A DNA stretch of 64,000 nt, from NCBI RefSeq assembly GCF_907165205.1, contig NC_058193.1, positions 24,503,521 through 24,567,520 on the forward strand, given 5' to 3'. Source of the stretch: Coccinella septempunctata. Lineage: Eukaryota; Arthropoda; Insecta; Coleoptera; Coccinellidae. Below are positions 12,341 to 24,741 of this stretch, piece by piece (the stretch's first letter is position 1; the number at the start of each line of letters is the position of its first letter). A program made the position numbers and the translations under genes. The notes under the pieces were generated by a model. That model did not search any database. It worked only from the letters and a program-made list of their open reading frames with translations, and was not told where the DNA came from.

Positions 12341-13114
12341 ATAATGAGCCTATCTCTCTGCTCTCCAATTTCGCAAAAGTCTATGAGGAAGTACTTTATA
12401 GAAGTATGTTTCACGGTGTTAACACCACTTGTCTGCAGGTCAGCATGGTTTTGTGAGAGGTAGATCGACAATCACCAATTTGGCTACTCTATCACAGTTT
12501 GTTGCCGAGTCCCTGGATGATGATGATGGTCAGGTTAATGTGATTTATACCGATTTTTCAAAGGCATTTGATTCTGTTTATCATGAGATCCTGTTGAACA
12601 AACTTTCTTCATTCGGTTTTCGCCCTGCTTACTTGAAGTTGATTAGTTCTTACTTGAGTGATAGAATCAATTTTGTGTTCTATAATGGTTTTGTATCTTT
12701 TGAATATGTCTTAGAAATTGGAGTTCCGCAGGGGTCTAATCTTGATCCATTATTATTTGTGGTGTTCATAAACGATCTGTTGAATTCCTTGTGATGCATG
12801 GCATTGGCGTATGCCGATGATTTGAAGCTGTTCTTGAGGATGCGTGTAAATTATTTGAGGCTGCTTCACTAGAGTTTGCAATTGGTTTGGGATTGGTGTC
12901 TGATTAATGGACTAACGTTGAATTTGGAAAAGTGCTTTTAGATGCTAAATTGAGATTCATACCCCATATCGAGGAACTCAGTGCCTCCTCTTGTAAAATG
13001 CTGGGTTTTGTGTTTAGGTGCTCTAAGGAGTTTGACGACCTGAAGGTATTGGGAAGTCTTTACTTCACACTTGTTATCAGCAGGTTGGAGTATGGTGGTC
13101 TCATTTCATCATAA
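12331..13114 (+). mobile_element. Degenerate reverse transcriptase of a non-LTR retrotransposon
   Basis: Reverse-transcriptase remnant of a Jockey/CR1-like element. Blocks in order: EPISLLSNFAKVYEEVLYRS (12346-12405), then a +1 frameshift near 12437; QHGFVRGRSTITNL; YTDFSKAFDSVYHEILLNKL with the first catalytic Asp; GVPQGSNLDPLLF; FINDLL; then an in-frame TGA at 12793; then ALAYADDLKLF carrying the YADD active site at about 12805-12837. Further frameshifts lead to WDWCLINGLTLNLEKC, an internal deletion, and SASSCKMLGFVFR...LEYGG (12932-13114). Endonuclease and ORF1 are absent. At least one stop, several frameshifts and a deletion make it a pseudogene. Confidence 0.85.
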
Positions 13115-13185
13115 GCTGGATTCATAAATAGAATTCCATCTTAAGGGACAAGGATTTCGTAAACCATCAATTCGACAACCGCAAA

Positions 13186-13400
13186 TGACAGGTAAACTAT
13201 AAGAGGCCCTTATGTTTTTATTAAATCGAGGATTCACGAAAATGACTCATTTCACGACAGCGGATGAAAAGAGTTTACGGACGAAAATTGTCTGCGGACT
13301 AAAGTTGTCTACTTTCGTTCGGAAATTGGTGCGTAAAATGTCATTTGTTGTCGAGGTCGACGAAAAACCAGCTATGACTTGAATATTCAACCGGCAGTTA
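13186..13400 (+). repeat. Minisatellite-bearing dispersed repeat, copy 1
   Basis: Carries about three degenerate GCGGACGAAA-type units (13268-13312) followed by TTTCGTTCGGAAATTGGTGC and GTAAAATGTCA, the same flank as at 16376-16440. Preceded by AGGCCCTTATGTTTTTAT, similar to AGGCACTTATGTTTTCAT (minus strand) near 50.7 kb. Confidence 0.6.
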
Positions 13401-14079
13401 ATACTCCATGGTGAAACACATATTTGGGAAATAAAAATTTTTTTTTGTGTATAGTAAAAAAGATAATTGATCTTATTCGTGGGATTGCATCATTTTTGTT
13501 ACTCGAGCTTTCAAAATTTATTTATCTCATCTTGATCAGGAGAACTGCAGTGTAAGATTTTTATAATATTCATTTATATTATTTATATTAAGTAGTTAAT
13601 GCATTGTAGTTCTCCCGATGAAGAGATAAATAAATCTGGAGAACTCGAGTACGAAAAAAAGAGTTCGCAATTCAAATAATTGCCGCAATCCCAAGAATAA
13701 AAATCAAAACAATAATTAGTCAGTAACGAATCACAAATCGTAGACGAGGTACCTGAAAGAGCAAAATGTAGTTGTAACTGACTAGAGGTATTTTTCATCT
13801 CATTTTAGTGGCATTTCATCTTTTATTTTTTATTTATCACTTCACATACTTATTGGAATTATTTTCGTAGTCATTTGTTACTTGATAATTTCAATAGGGG
13901 GAGGCGGGGGTACCAGTACTCCACTGCTCTTATTATTAAGAGGGGTGTACACCGTTTTAGTGGTCAGTTAACGCGAAAAGTTTTTTCTTACGTCAGAAAC
14001 CACTAATTTATATGGAAGATGGAAACAGATGATACAGATAATCAGCAGATCATAGAAGAAGAATAATCCTGAGCAAAAA

Positions 14080-14860
14080 CACTCGAGTCATCAAATCGAC
14101 AGCTCCTGCCCAAATGAAGTCGCATAGACAGACATAGGCGACAGGGAATCAGCATAAAGGCCCAGAGTTCAGTTCCGTCTTCACATCAAACGGGTCGGGG
14201 ACCTCATCCTGACCATAGAGCACCGCCAGAGTGCAGTGTTGTTCGAGACCCGTCATTGTAGGGCCCCGTACTCGTTATCATGCGGACTGTCATGCCAAAA
14301 CACGGGCCCAGAATGTTATCAACGATCTCTTTCAAATCTTGGTGAATACATAAGGGCGGTCTAGATGTTATCGCCTCTCCGCTTGCTGCAGGCGCGGCAG
14401 CTGTGACTGCCAGAGATCCAAGAGCACGTCCTTGTTTTTCCAGTCCTAGCCGTTGATGGGATATCGGCCCCGCTGAGTGGTTTAATATCCAAAACGAAAA
14501 AGTGTTCGCTTATAATTAGGTGGTCGAAATTGCCAATCGGGCTTGAATTTATGGATATATTGCAATTTCATGGCTTGTAAGATGATGGGCGATGTCCGCG
14601 AAGACGACTGGAGTACCGTTCATGGGGGGCGGAACCAGAGTTGCATCTGATCGAATGACTTCCTCCCGTCATACTTTTTTTTTGCGGCTGGCAGATATCC
14701 GTTTAATAAGCTGTTGAATCGTTATTCATCGTTAAAAAATTCGGCTCGCAAATTCTCCAAGACGTCCGTCAACTCATGAGGTACCGAAATATCAGCGTGA
14801 CTTGGGAAATCGTACAGGCTCTTCTATCAGTTCAATCACTCCGTTTGCATCAGCCTTCTA
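14080..14860. other. GC-rich block with broken coding-like stretches, unidentified
   Basis: Clearly GC-richer than its surroundings. In minus-strand translation several stop-free stretches of 30-50 residues occur in shifting frames (for example DFPSHADISVPHELTDVLEN, from about 14809 leftward), suggesting a decayed coding region or an inserted foreign or transposon fragment. I recognise no family and assign no function. The sequence from 13400 to 14080 holds nothing recognised. Confidence 0.3.
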
Positions 14861-14866
14861 TAAAGC

Positions 14867-15762
14867 GTGTCCCGGAATAAATGCAACCAAAAATGGTCAC
14901 ACATTAAGAGACCTTAATTTTGGCCAGGAGGGCCTATCTTTCGAAGTAACAGGCTCGTGAATGTCCCCCTAAATAAAGAAATTTATTTATTATTTATTTA
15001 TCTCCGGTCGTTCGAAAATAACAGAATAAATTACCTACACAGTTTTATAATATGCAAAATCTCATAGTGCTACCTATTTTAGCGATGAATCTCCTTGGAG
15101 CCACTAAACATAAACCGGGTATTCGAAATTCTTGAAGATTGTTAAATTGAGAACATTTCTTGTAACTTGCAATTTTTTCATGAAACGCCAGATTTTTGAG
15201 AAAAACAATTCTAGAGCAGTATAGAATTCTGTACTTGTTAATCACATTTTGTTCGGAAATCTTGCGTTTCATGAAAAAATTGGAAGAAACGAGAAAGTTT
15301 TTCAATCGAATGGGTTTTCTAACGGTTGTATAATTTTCAAGGATTTAAAATACGCGGTGGCACCAAAGACGTTCATGTGGCCCAGAAAAAAGTATCTTGG
15401 AGGTCCATCGCCAAAATAGGTAGCACTGTCACTATGGAAGTATGAGATTTCGTATATTATAAAACTGCGAATTCAAATAGGTACGTGGATAATGTCTTTA
15501 GTGGTTCCAATTGTAGTTGGTTGATATTATAGCCCTGAAAGAAGTGTTTCAAGAGGGTCCATCAGAAAAATAGGAAGAACTGTGTACCAAATTCGAATTG
15601 ATTTTCGAATGATCGGATTCGGAGACAAAAAGAAAAAACTATTTTTAGGGGCAAAATGCAGGGGGCTCTGACTACGAAAAAGGGAACATCAAAAATAGGG
15701 GTGTCCTAATTTTGTCTCGGAAATCCGTAGTTAACTTTTGCATCAATTTCGGGACACCCAGT
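14867..15762. mobile_element. Nested foldback element (GTGTCCCG ends)
   Basis: Outer ends GTGTCCCGGAATAAATGCAA and the inverse TTGCATCAATTTCGGGACAC. Inside are two more inverted pairs: 15041-15105 with 15392-15465 (sharing GTGCTACCTATTTT) and 15169-15200 with 15252-15285 (sharing TTTCATGAAA). Non-coding. Nested palindromes suggest successive insertions or a complex hairpin element. Confidence 0.65.
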
Positions 15763-16099
15763 AGATGTAGCTTTAGTATACAAAGACGGCTATGGTTCAG
15801 AGGTAGAAAGCATTGACAAATCAGGGTAGTTTGCAAGCTTCTTTGAAGTCATAACCATGGAGACACCACTGAGTACAGGACGCTGTTCAGCTCTAAGAAA
15901 AAATTCTAAGTTGAAAACTATATTACTATGTTGAAGTTTTGAAGTTTTGATTATTTCCTCTACGATTTCGTGCCAACCATATTACTATGTTAGGTTAGGT
16001 AAGGTTTTTCACTGATTCAATCAAATAATATTATATTTTTTCGATATTTCTTCTTTAAAGAACTGCGTAATTTTCTCAAAAATTTTCATTCAGACTCAA

Positions 16100-16450
16100 A
16101 ATGAAAGTACTGCAAATGAAATGGGACTTATAAATATGGCTGAATATTGAAAAGAATTGATGTGTGTGTACCTAATTTGATCGTCCTGGGATCTAATATT
16201 GCTTAAGAGAAGGACAAAATGTGTTTGCGGACGAAATGTGTTTGCGGACGAAATGTGTTTGCGGACGAAAATTGTCTGCGGACGAAAAGTGTCTGCGGAC
16301 GAAAAGTGTCTGCGGACGAAAAGTGTCTGCGGACGAAAAGTGTCTGCGGACGAAAAGTGTCTGCGGACGAAAAGTACTTGTCTTCAAAAGTAGTCGTCTT
16401 TTCGTTCGGAAATTAGTACGTAAAATGTGATTTTTTGGTCAAGTCAACGA
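16100..16450 (+). repeat. Minisatellite-bearing dispersed repeat, copy 2, with 17-bp tandem array
   Basis: Nine copies of GCGGACGAAA start at 16227, 16244, 16261, 16278, 16295, 16312, 16329, 16346 and 16363, exactly 17 bases apart; the array spans about 16221-16376 with consensus TGCGGACGAAAAGTGTC. The right flank TTTTCGTTCGGAAATTAGTA matches the copy near 13.3 kb. Because 17 is not a multiple of three, the unit reads open in all frames on both strands; the short overlapping frames here are artefacts. Confidence 0.9.
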
Positions 16451-17483
16451 AAAAAAAATTACGAACTTGACCTTAGCTTTTGGAGACTAAGGGCCAATTT
16501 CGCCAAACTAAAACTCAGATGGAAATTCGAACAAACAGTTTCAAACATTGACATTTGCTTTGTCTATGAAGTGAAGTGAAGTGAGGAGGTTAAAGAAACT
16601 ACAAATCATGACACTTCACTCTCCATTTTAAGGGAAATTGAGATGCGTTATTGACATATACCAGCGAATAGCTCTCCTTAACGCTCTACTCCGAAAATTT
16701 CAAGTCTCTAGCTTTTTTATTTAGGAATTTAGATTGTTCATTACAAACGGCAGGGCCTTATCGACATTGACCACAAATTTTTCATCACGGTTCCAACCAA
16801 TCGTTCGAAACCATTTCGGACTTAAAATTCTAAACTCTAAAGTAACACAAAATTCATCACAGGATAACGCTCTACTAGGAACAAGCAGGCAAAAATGCAT
16901 TTCGGAAACATAACACATTCAAATTTCGAAAAAAATATAAAACACAGATTTTCCTGCAGGATCACATCGAAATATTCCTCCATGAAAAACATGTTTCGAG
17001 GAATGAACAATCGAATCAAACAGCCTTGCATTAAACATTGTCAAGGTCTCTCTCTCCTTCCACTAGGTATATGAAATCCTTGTGTTTGACATCTCCATCC
17101 CAATTCGAACCAGGGATAAAGAGATGCATCTGCGAGATAACACGTTAGATTAACTGATAAGTTAGGAAGCACTACACACCCGGCACCCATATACTCTTAT
17201 GTGACTGTAGTGTTCTTTTATGTCAGTTCTGCTCAGTTCACAATGCCACAAATTTGTTCGTACAAAGGATCCTCGCTTACATATGTATTATTCCGGACCA
17301 GAGAGGCATAACAATTATAACAAAGCTATTATATCTATGTATTTCCTAGAGTGCTCATTAGCATGCAGGAGTGAATTAAAATTTTAACTGGTGGGAAAAT
17401 CTTGCGCGTAAATATCATAACATATACCTAATTGAATGCAAAATTTGTTAACAGATTTAGACTAAATATTATTAACCTAGGTA
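16450..17483. other. Sequence without recognised genes
   Basis: No coding exon or known repeat recognised. Minus-strand frames at 16721-16918 and 16837-17031 overlap and lack domain content. Confidence 0.45.
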
Positions 17484-18130
17484 TACAGGGTGACTCTTTG
17501 ACTACTACAAATATTTTGACAGTAGATTCTTGAGGTCAAAAGAAACACTTTTTTCTTAAACTATTTTTTCTGCTGTTGAAAAACCACCCCTAGAAAACAA
17601 AAGTACCTTCAGAATAACTAGCTCAATCTGTGACACTAATCACTATAACTATCCTTTGGGTCTTTTGAAAAGAGTTGCATTCGGTCGAAGTACCCAATTT
17701 TTCGAATTTCAAAGATATTTTTTATTTTTGAACATCAAATTTCTCGAAAACAGCGCATCATACGAGAAAATATGAAGAATACTTTTATTTTACAAAACGT
17801 TCAGATATTCTCAGATAATGACCAAATCAGTTTCAAGAGTTGGGTTCTTCGAATTTTTGGAATTTTTATGGTACGTAATGGTCATAATGAGAAAACTGGA
17901 AGACGTGGGTGATATCTTGTGTTCGAAAAAGATTAATTAAATAAATGAAAAACAATATTCCGAAATTAATTTCATTCGATAAAACCGTTTGTGAGATAGA
18001 ACTAAAATTAACGTTTTCAACAGCCTGTATATTTTAAAACGAGCCGATTCGGAAAATAAGGTAAAAAAAAGAGTTTCTTTTGACCTCAAAAATCTACTAG
18101 TAAAATATTTTTCGAGAGAAAAACCCGTAT
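17484..18130 (+). mobile_element. Long-TIR MITE family, copy C
   Basis: Left end TACAGGGTGACTCTTTGAC is intact. The interior carries the family's conserved blocks, and the right arm (CTCAAAAATCTACTAGTAAA) decays at about 18130 where CACCCTG is replaced by AACCCGTA. Confidence 0.75.
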
Positions 18131-21100
18131 GATTTCAAGATTTTGTTTATTTTTCATTTTAAAGGGGTGTAGTAAAACGGGCTGCTCGATCCGTTGATAA
18201 CTCTTAGATATTTTGTACTGAGAGAATGATTCAATCTACTCTAATTAGTGCTAAACTAAAATTATATTTGACTATATAGAGTGGTTCGAAAATAGTGAAA
18301 CACGAAACCACCCTTCTTTCCAAATGGAAATACCTAATTTTTATATAATATTCTGAAGCCACATGAAATTCTGATTCAGAAATACCTCGCTTGTCGTAAT
18401 CATTTCTTTATTGAGTTCAATGGTTGACTCACCCTGTATAGCTATAGGCAATTTTACCAAACGCATCCGAATTCTATAATTACAGCTTTCATTTGCCGAA
18501 ATACTCACTCATATTTAAACCCCTTCAAACTATAAACTAACTCATATTGAATTACTTTATGATTTTTAAATTTTTTAAAAGAGCATCACTCTAATCTATA
18601 TAGGATTTATTTAGCCAAGCAGTGACGTCAGGAATCGTTTAGAAAACATTGTTCCAGACCGTTTCTTGATGCTCACATCATCATCTAAATAATAGGCGTC
18701 TATTGAAAAATAAATTCTGAATATTGTACTACTAATTTGTGTTGTAAACTGGGGGACTATATTATGATTCATAAATTTTTTCATCATAAGTTTTTAGTAC
18801 CATACGTTCGTTTCATAGGCTCAACGAACTTCCAAAATAATCACAGTTGAATGATGCATGAAGAAACATAAAAGAATCTCATTATTTCTTAACCTATCCC
18901 AAAATTATACGAATAACTACTCAAGGTATTTTTTTCATGAGATTCATTTTCATATTTTTTGGTTCAGGTTACACCGGAAGTAGCCAATTTTTCAATTATC
19001 AATTTGGTGTTTTTTCAAACGGCATCATGCTCAATAAAATTCACATTTTTAGATTCCCTATCCATTTTTTTTTGTGATTCCGCTCATATGATTCTACCGA
19101 TATTCCCAAGATTTCCAGATGTTTGTGCTTATCATCTATTCGAGATAATCAGAAAGATGACCTAGTTGCCCTCTAAGGTTAAAAGGATGAGATTTTTTCC
19201 TTCAATATCTTGAAATATTCACTTTCGCGCATATGGTATGATACCACATTGTTCATATGTTTTTTGGAATACAATCATAATTTGATTTAGAAAAAATGGG
19301 TTTCCCATTTGAACTGACAAAGTTTTTGATTTCAAATCAAAATCGTTGTGTATTTCTGAACGTCCTGTAGAATTTTTCCGCCAAAATTTGAATAAAAAAT
19401 TTATAGAATAATCTCAAATAAATCTGGAAAAGCTTAGGAATATCAGTTAAATCATACGACAAATTTACATTGAAATTAGATGGGAATCCCAAAATGTGGT
19501 CATTTATGTATTGTCCTTTGAGAAAACCCGAAGTTGATATCTACTTTCTTTATAATCGGAAGTGAAGAAAATTTGAAAATATTTTTGATTTTTTAGGCAT
19601 CCCGGATAATACACTGAAAACGATTCTCATGAAAATATCTAGAAGAGTACAACATATAATTTTATGTGAGTTTGAGAAAGAATAGCTTCGGTCCTATTAA
19701 CATTTTTTGGGTAAAATGATGGAATTTTTTATTGAATTCGGCAAATTGAATACTTGTAGAATTTTACTGAAAATATGAAATTGTTTTGGCTGGAAATTTT
19801 GACAGTTTTCGCCGTCAATTTATTTGCAATCTTTCTATTGGAAAATTCAAGTTTTTTTTAAATTATAAAATTTATCTTGTAGTTTGTTAGATGGCGATTT
19901 CAACAAAAGTAGAAACATTCACATAGAAATAGAATCAGTATAATGGAGAGTTTTTACCAGAATACATGTAGTTCATATAAAATGAAAAATGAAAAAAAAA
20001 TTGTTATTGAATTGATGAGACTTAATGGAAATCCAAAAATAAATTAGAAGCTGAATTATATAAATTTTACAATATCTCTACAATGCAATATCTACAATAT
20101 AAGTTCACCAACTTGAGGATGATATAGTAAAAATCTAGTAATTCAGTTTCAAGTTTAGAAAATTGCTCGTTAGTTTCAGTTTCTTCAATCTGTTTATCTT
20201 AGTAGTAGATATTTTCTTTTATTTTATTATTTTATATTATTTATTTTATTTTTATTTTACAATTTCTTTTAGTGAACACGTTATTAGATTCTTTGAAAAA
20301 ATATTTTATTAAATGACTGAATGTCAGCGCTTGTTTGAATTTGTATAGTGTCCCTCTAAATATTATCCTTCTTTCCGATTCTATCTTTTTGATTTACCCT
20401 AATTGTTATATCTCTCAAATTCCAAACGTTGCTGGTTGAGAATCTTCCAACTGCCATCTGGCCATCCCCCGAAAACTAATATCGGAGGTAAACAATGTTA
20501 GCAGTCAATTATCGTTACCAGGAAAGAACTTTCTAAAATATTCCACTCTTAAATTGAATTTTCTCCCGGCTTTATTATCACGAGGCGAGGGGATGATGGC
20601 CCATCCCTTGTCCCGTCCCAACGCAGCTTTCCCGATTATAAATCAGATCTTGGAGTTAGATATTAATTAATTGAGAATTAATTAATGATACGTAGTGGGC
20701 ATGATTAGATAATGCTGTTATTACCAGCGTATGCTAATTCCTTGTAAATCACTACGAATTGATTTTATCTCAAACTGAACAGTAATTGTTATCAATTTGA
20801 TGTTCAATGGATGGTCGGAATTGGACAGTCAGCGATATTTGGGTAGGTATTATTGAGGAATTGCTAACATAAATATTGATAGTGGTGTGAATTTGTTAAG
20901 AGGCAAGTATTTCTGTATCATGGAAAGATTTCAATTCTATACTTCATTGTTTAATTTTTAAACAGAGGAAATAAAATATTTTGCTGAAACTATTGCATCT
21001 GAAACATCCAAAATGGAACAAGTAAATAACTACACTTCCATATGTCGATCTTTCGCTTCACTAGATCGTTTTCTTCACTAGAAGTTCACATTTTTTTACG

Positions 21101-24100
21101 CAAAATTTTAATTTTTTATTTTTACAACTATTATACGCAAAACAAAACAGTTATATTTATTTGTTCTATTCTAGATGAAAAGATGAAGCTATTATAAGTT
21201 TCCATCATGAGATATCCCTTCCTGGAAACCCAACACTGAAGTTTTTCCAAGCTTTCCAACCTTCAAAATAAGCTATAGGTTTTGCGGGAAAACCTATTGA
21301 CGAGTTTCAAAGGGCTATATAAAAAAATGATGATGAAAGTTGGAGACAAACGGTTTCATTTATTCGAATAGAGGAAATATAGGTACAGGGTAGAACTCAT
21401 CAAAATAAGTCATTTCACCAAAAATTGTCTACATAAAATATTCAAGATGCCTGAGATACAACGCCTAGAAGTTCGACAACAAGTCATTGAATTTCAAGTA
21501 CGGGACTGTGGAAGGTGATTCCAGCATCGCAAAAAAGAAACAAAACATAAACATATGGCTGGACAATGAGAGGTTCAGTACCAAGTTCATCGGATAAGAT
21601 GCATCTGGTCACTTTTGAGAGAATCATAATTGTTGTATCGTGCAATTTAGGGTGAAATTTTTTTCACCCTAAATTGGGTGGAGGCAAATTCTTAAAAGTG
21701 CTTATGTTAGTTATGTTGGAAAAGTGCTATGATGTTTCCCCATTTCATCCCATTTGGAATGTTCGAATGAGAAGATTGTGATACCCATTGTGAAAAAATT
21801 CATGAATAATTTAGACGAATATTATTGGTGAGATTTTGAAGTATTATTCTATTTTCTACACTTGTGTCCTAAGTCTCTTCTGTCAGTTGGTATCGAAATG
21901 AGTCATTTCGTAAAATCGTGTAAGTTACTAAAAAATTATGAGAACAATTCGGCAATCCTAAGTTTCCATTTTCATTACCACGTAAATATCGAACGAGCCA
22001 ATATCCTAAACGAAACCACATGGTCGAATCAGGAAATAAGTTGTTTTCCTACTGCTTTACGATAAGTCAGCTAACAAATGGTCTAGGGTAGTATTAGTAT
22101 CTATTCCAGTCATCATTTTCAATTTTTTTTTTAAGCTTTGTCATTTTGAATGTTTTGGTTAGGTGATTTTTGGTGAAAAGCTTCGTTTAGCCAGTTCTAC
22201 TTTCTGTTGAAAAAAAGCCTCACCTTCAAATACACCCTGTATTTGTTTTTTAAAACAGCTTAATAAAAATGGGCTTGTACTCTGTAAAAAATTCCAATAT
22301 TCAAGGTAGTTCACTTGAGGTAAAAAATTCATTTTTGGCGATGAAGGTTTATCAAAATTGCGTTTTCATATGTACACCGTTGTGAAGAGGCTTTCAAGAC
22401 TTTTCAAATGAAGTATCACCCACCCCTCTCCCCTATTCAACTTTGAGAAGTTGAAGTGCCCCCTCTTAGGGGGTTTCTCGTTCAAGCCCCAAATATACGT
22501 CGAAAGATGTCCTCCAAAAAAAAAACATTCGATGTGTTTCGGGAAATTTCTCCAATCACTATGGGATAAGAATTACACTGGGTGTCTCGTCTGAGATGGA
22601 ACACCCTTTATGTTTTTAAATCAATCAGCTGCTATAATAAATGTTTTATGCTATTATTGATGTTATTCCATGGAACGTGATAAAAGTATATCTACAGGTT
22701 AATGCTACAGAACACATTCTCTCTCATCAGCAAAGGAACTTGGCTAATCCTTTGTTGTGAAGATAATCTATGATGCAGCAAAATAATAAATGATTGTTTC
22801 CTATCAATTCTATTTTATTTTTTCACGGATTCAAAATTAATCACCTGGGAAGAGAACAGCAAAAAAAATTATAAATGTTATACATAAACGAATTTGTAAT
22901 TCCCCATTCCATAAACGAATTCAAATGTGTTCGAAAATAATGAATGATCCAAATTTAATGTTATCCCGAAAGATAGTCTTGACTACTGATCTAGATGACA
23001 TGCAACAATCATCGACCAAAAATCCCTTTGTGATAAATCGTCAACAATTGTAACATGTCAAACCTGCGGTGAATATCTCAACCAAAGTCTCCATTGTGCC
23101 GAAAAAGCACTGCAATCGACCCGCTAAGTACGAATGCGATATTCAGGTTACCATTCCGGAGGACACAGGCACGCTTCCAATAAGCTGATCGATGGATAAG
23201 ACAGAAATCGCCAGATAGGTACACGGATAAATCCAGGTAAAAAGACCACGGTCAACCAAAATCTGCCAAAATATAGCAATTTGTCGATGAGTTACAATAC
23301 CAGTCACACCATTGTCGTATTACAATTGTCTCAGTTATCTACGAAATGATCTCTGTTTCAATTTATTCCGTTTCTTTAACGAGTGTGTATTCTCTTTCGT
23401 TCTTTGTAGTTGGTCGGGCAAGCTGCAGAGCTTTCGGTTTTCATAGCAGCTTTGTGTCTCACACGCCAATAAATGCAGACAAAGCCTTGGATTATGTGAA
23501 TTTCAATAATGTTCGATATCCAAAAATTTGATAGAACCAACAGGAGTATTGTTCGGTAAAAAAATTCAGCGATTTAAGCCCCAAGAAGACAAACACTTGA
23601 CGATTAATGATTCTGAAAAATTTGTATGAATCATGTTAACGATAATTTTACCCAAATGTCTTTGTTTTCAAATCTCTTCCACAACAAAATAAACATCCTT
23701 TTTATGCACCGAGTCTCGATCGAGTGCAGGTAATCGCCATCGAACCGTTGAAAAGCTGATGGATTTGCCAACACCACTAAATCCAATGCACCAGCATCTC
23801 TACTCCTACCCACATGTGCGTTTTCTTTTTGGTGTGAGCATGGGGATCAAATTCAGTGGTCAAATTCTGTCGGTCCGTCTCCCTGTAAACATTCGAACTT
23901 CTGAATGTAAATACCACTTGAATCAATGTGGGCAAGACTGTGCTCACATCCAACTTATGGACAAATTCGATAAATTTCTGTGAATAATTTTGATGATTTT
24001 TATTTATGACACTTGGATAATAAAATTGTTTTACGAATTTTTGCAAGATAAGTATTTTTCTGACAGGGGGTAGAATTAATCAGAATTCATTTCACAAACA

Positions 24101-24136
24101 TCGCCTAATGAAAGAATATCCACATTAGCCGATCTT
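18131..24136. other. Long AT-rich intergenic stretch
   Basis: No supported gene in 6 kb. It contains a TACAGGGTAGAACTCATC end-like sequence at 21386 with an inverse match near 25435, a short hairpin AGGGTGAAA...TTCACCCT at about 21650-21675, an ACACCCTGTA end at about 22230 and TTTATTTTA-rich low complexity at 20218-20265. A GC-richer patch at 23000-23250 and 23350-23950 has no recognisable protein. Probably old transposon debris. Confidence 0.45.
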
Positions 24137-24431
24137 TTATAAAATAAAAGTATTTTCGAGTAATTTGATGAAAATTAAAAAGTATTTGGGAACTTTGAAA
24201 AATTGGGTGCTTTGACTGAATACAACTCTGTTTAAGATATCCGTCACAGATTTAGCTAGTTATTTTGAAGGTAATTTTGTTTTTCCAGGGGTGGCACAGC
24301 TCATTTTAAAAACTTAAAATGGCTTTTTGTCAGGGCCGAATCGGAAAAAATTATATAGGAAAAAAGTTGTTCTTTTAACCTCTGAATATACTCTTGAAAT
24401 ATTTGTAAGCGTCAAAGACTCACCCTGTATA
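24137..24431 (+). mobile_element. Long-TIR MITE family, copy D (right half)
   Basis: Starts in the family's interior at TTTTATAAAATAAAAGTATT and ends in a complete right terminus, AAAGACTCACCCTGTAT. Confidence 0.75.
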
Positions 24432-24524
24432 TAAAAACATTGGGTCCAATGATGAATAACTCGTCACTTCAACATCCGAATAAAGAACAACATTAGGAAA
24501 TTGAAAAAAAACTTATGTTCTCAA

Positions 24525-24741
24525 TTAAATTAAAAAGTATTTGTGAAATTTGAAAAATTGGGAACTTTGACTGAATACAACTCTGTTAAAAGATCCACAG
24601 ATGTGTAGTGTAACAGATTTAGCTAGTTATTCTGAAGGTAATATCAGGGCTAAATCGGAAAAAATTGTATAAAATTGTTTTATGTGACTTCAAGAATCTA
24701 CTGTTAAAATATTTGTCCGAGTCAAACACTCACCCTGTATA
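24525..24741 (+). mobile_element. Long-TIR MITE family, copy E (right part)
   Basis: Second right-end fragment in the same orientation, 90 bases after copy D, ending CAAACACTCACCCTGTAT. It lacks the GGGGTGGCACAG segment present in copy D, so it is an independent or internally deleted copy. Confidence 0.7.

Noticed and set aside
16193..16430. Overlapping 64-69 residue frames of CLRTKSVCGRK / VRRHFSSADTF repeats
   Set aside because: The 17-bp minisatellite cycles through all frames; not a gene.
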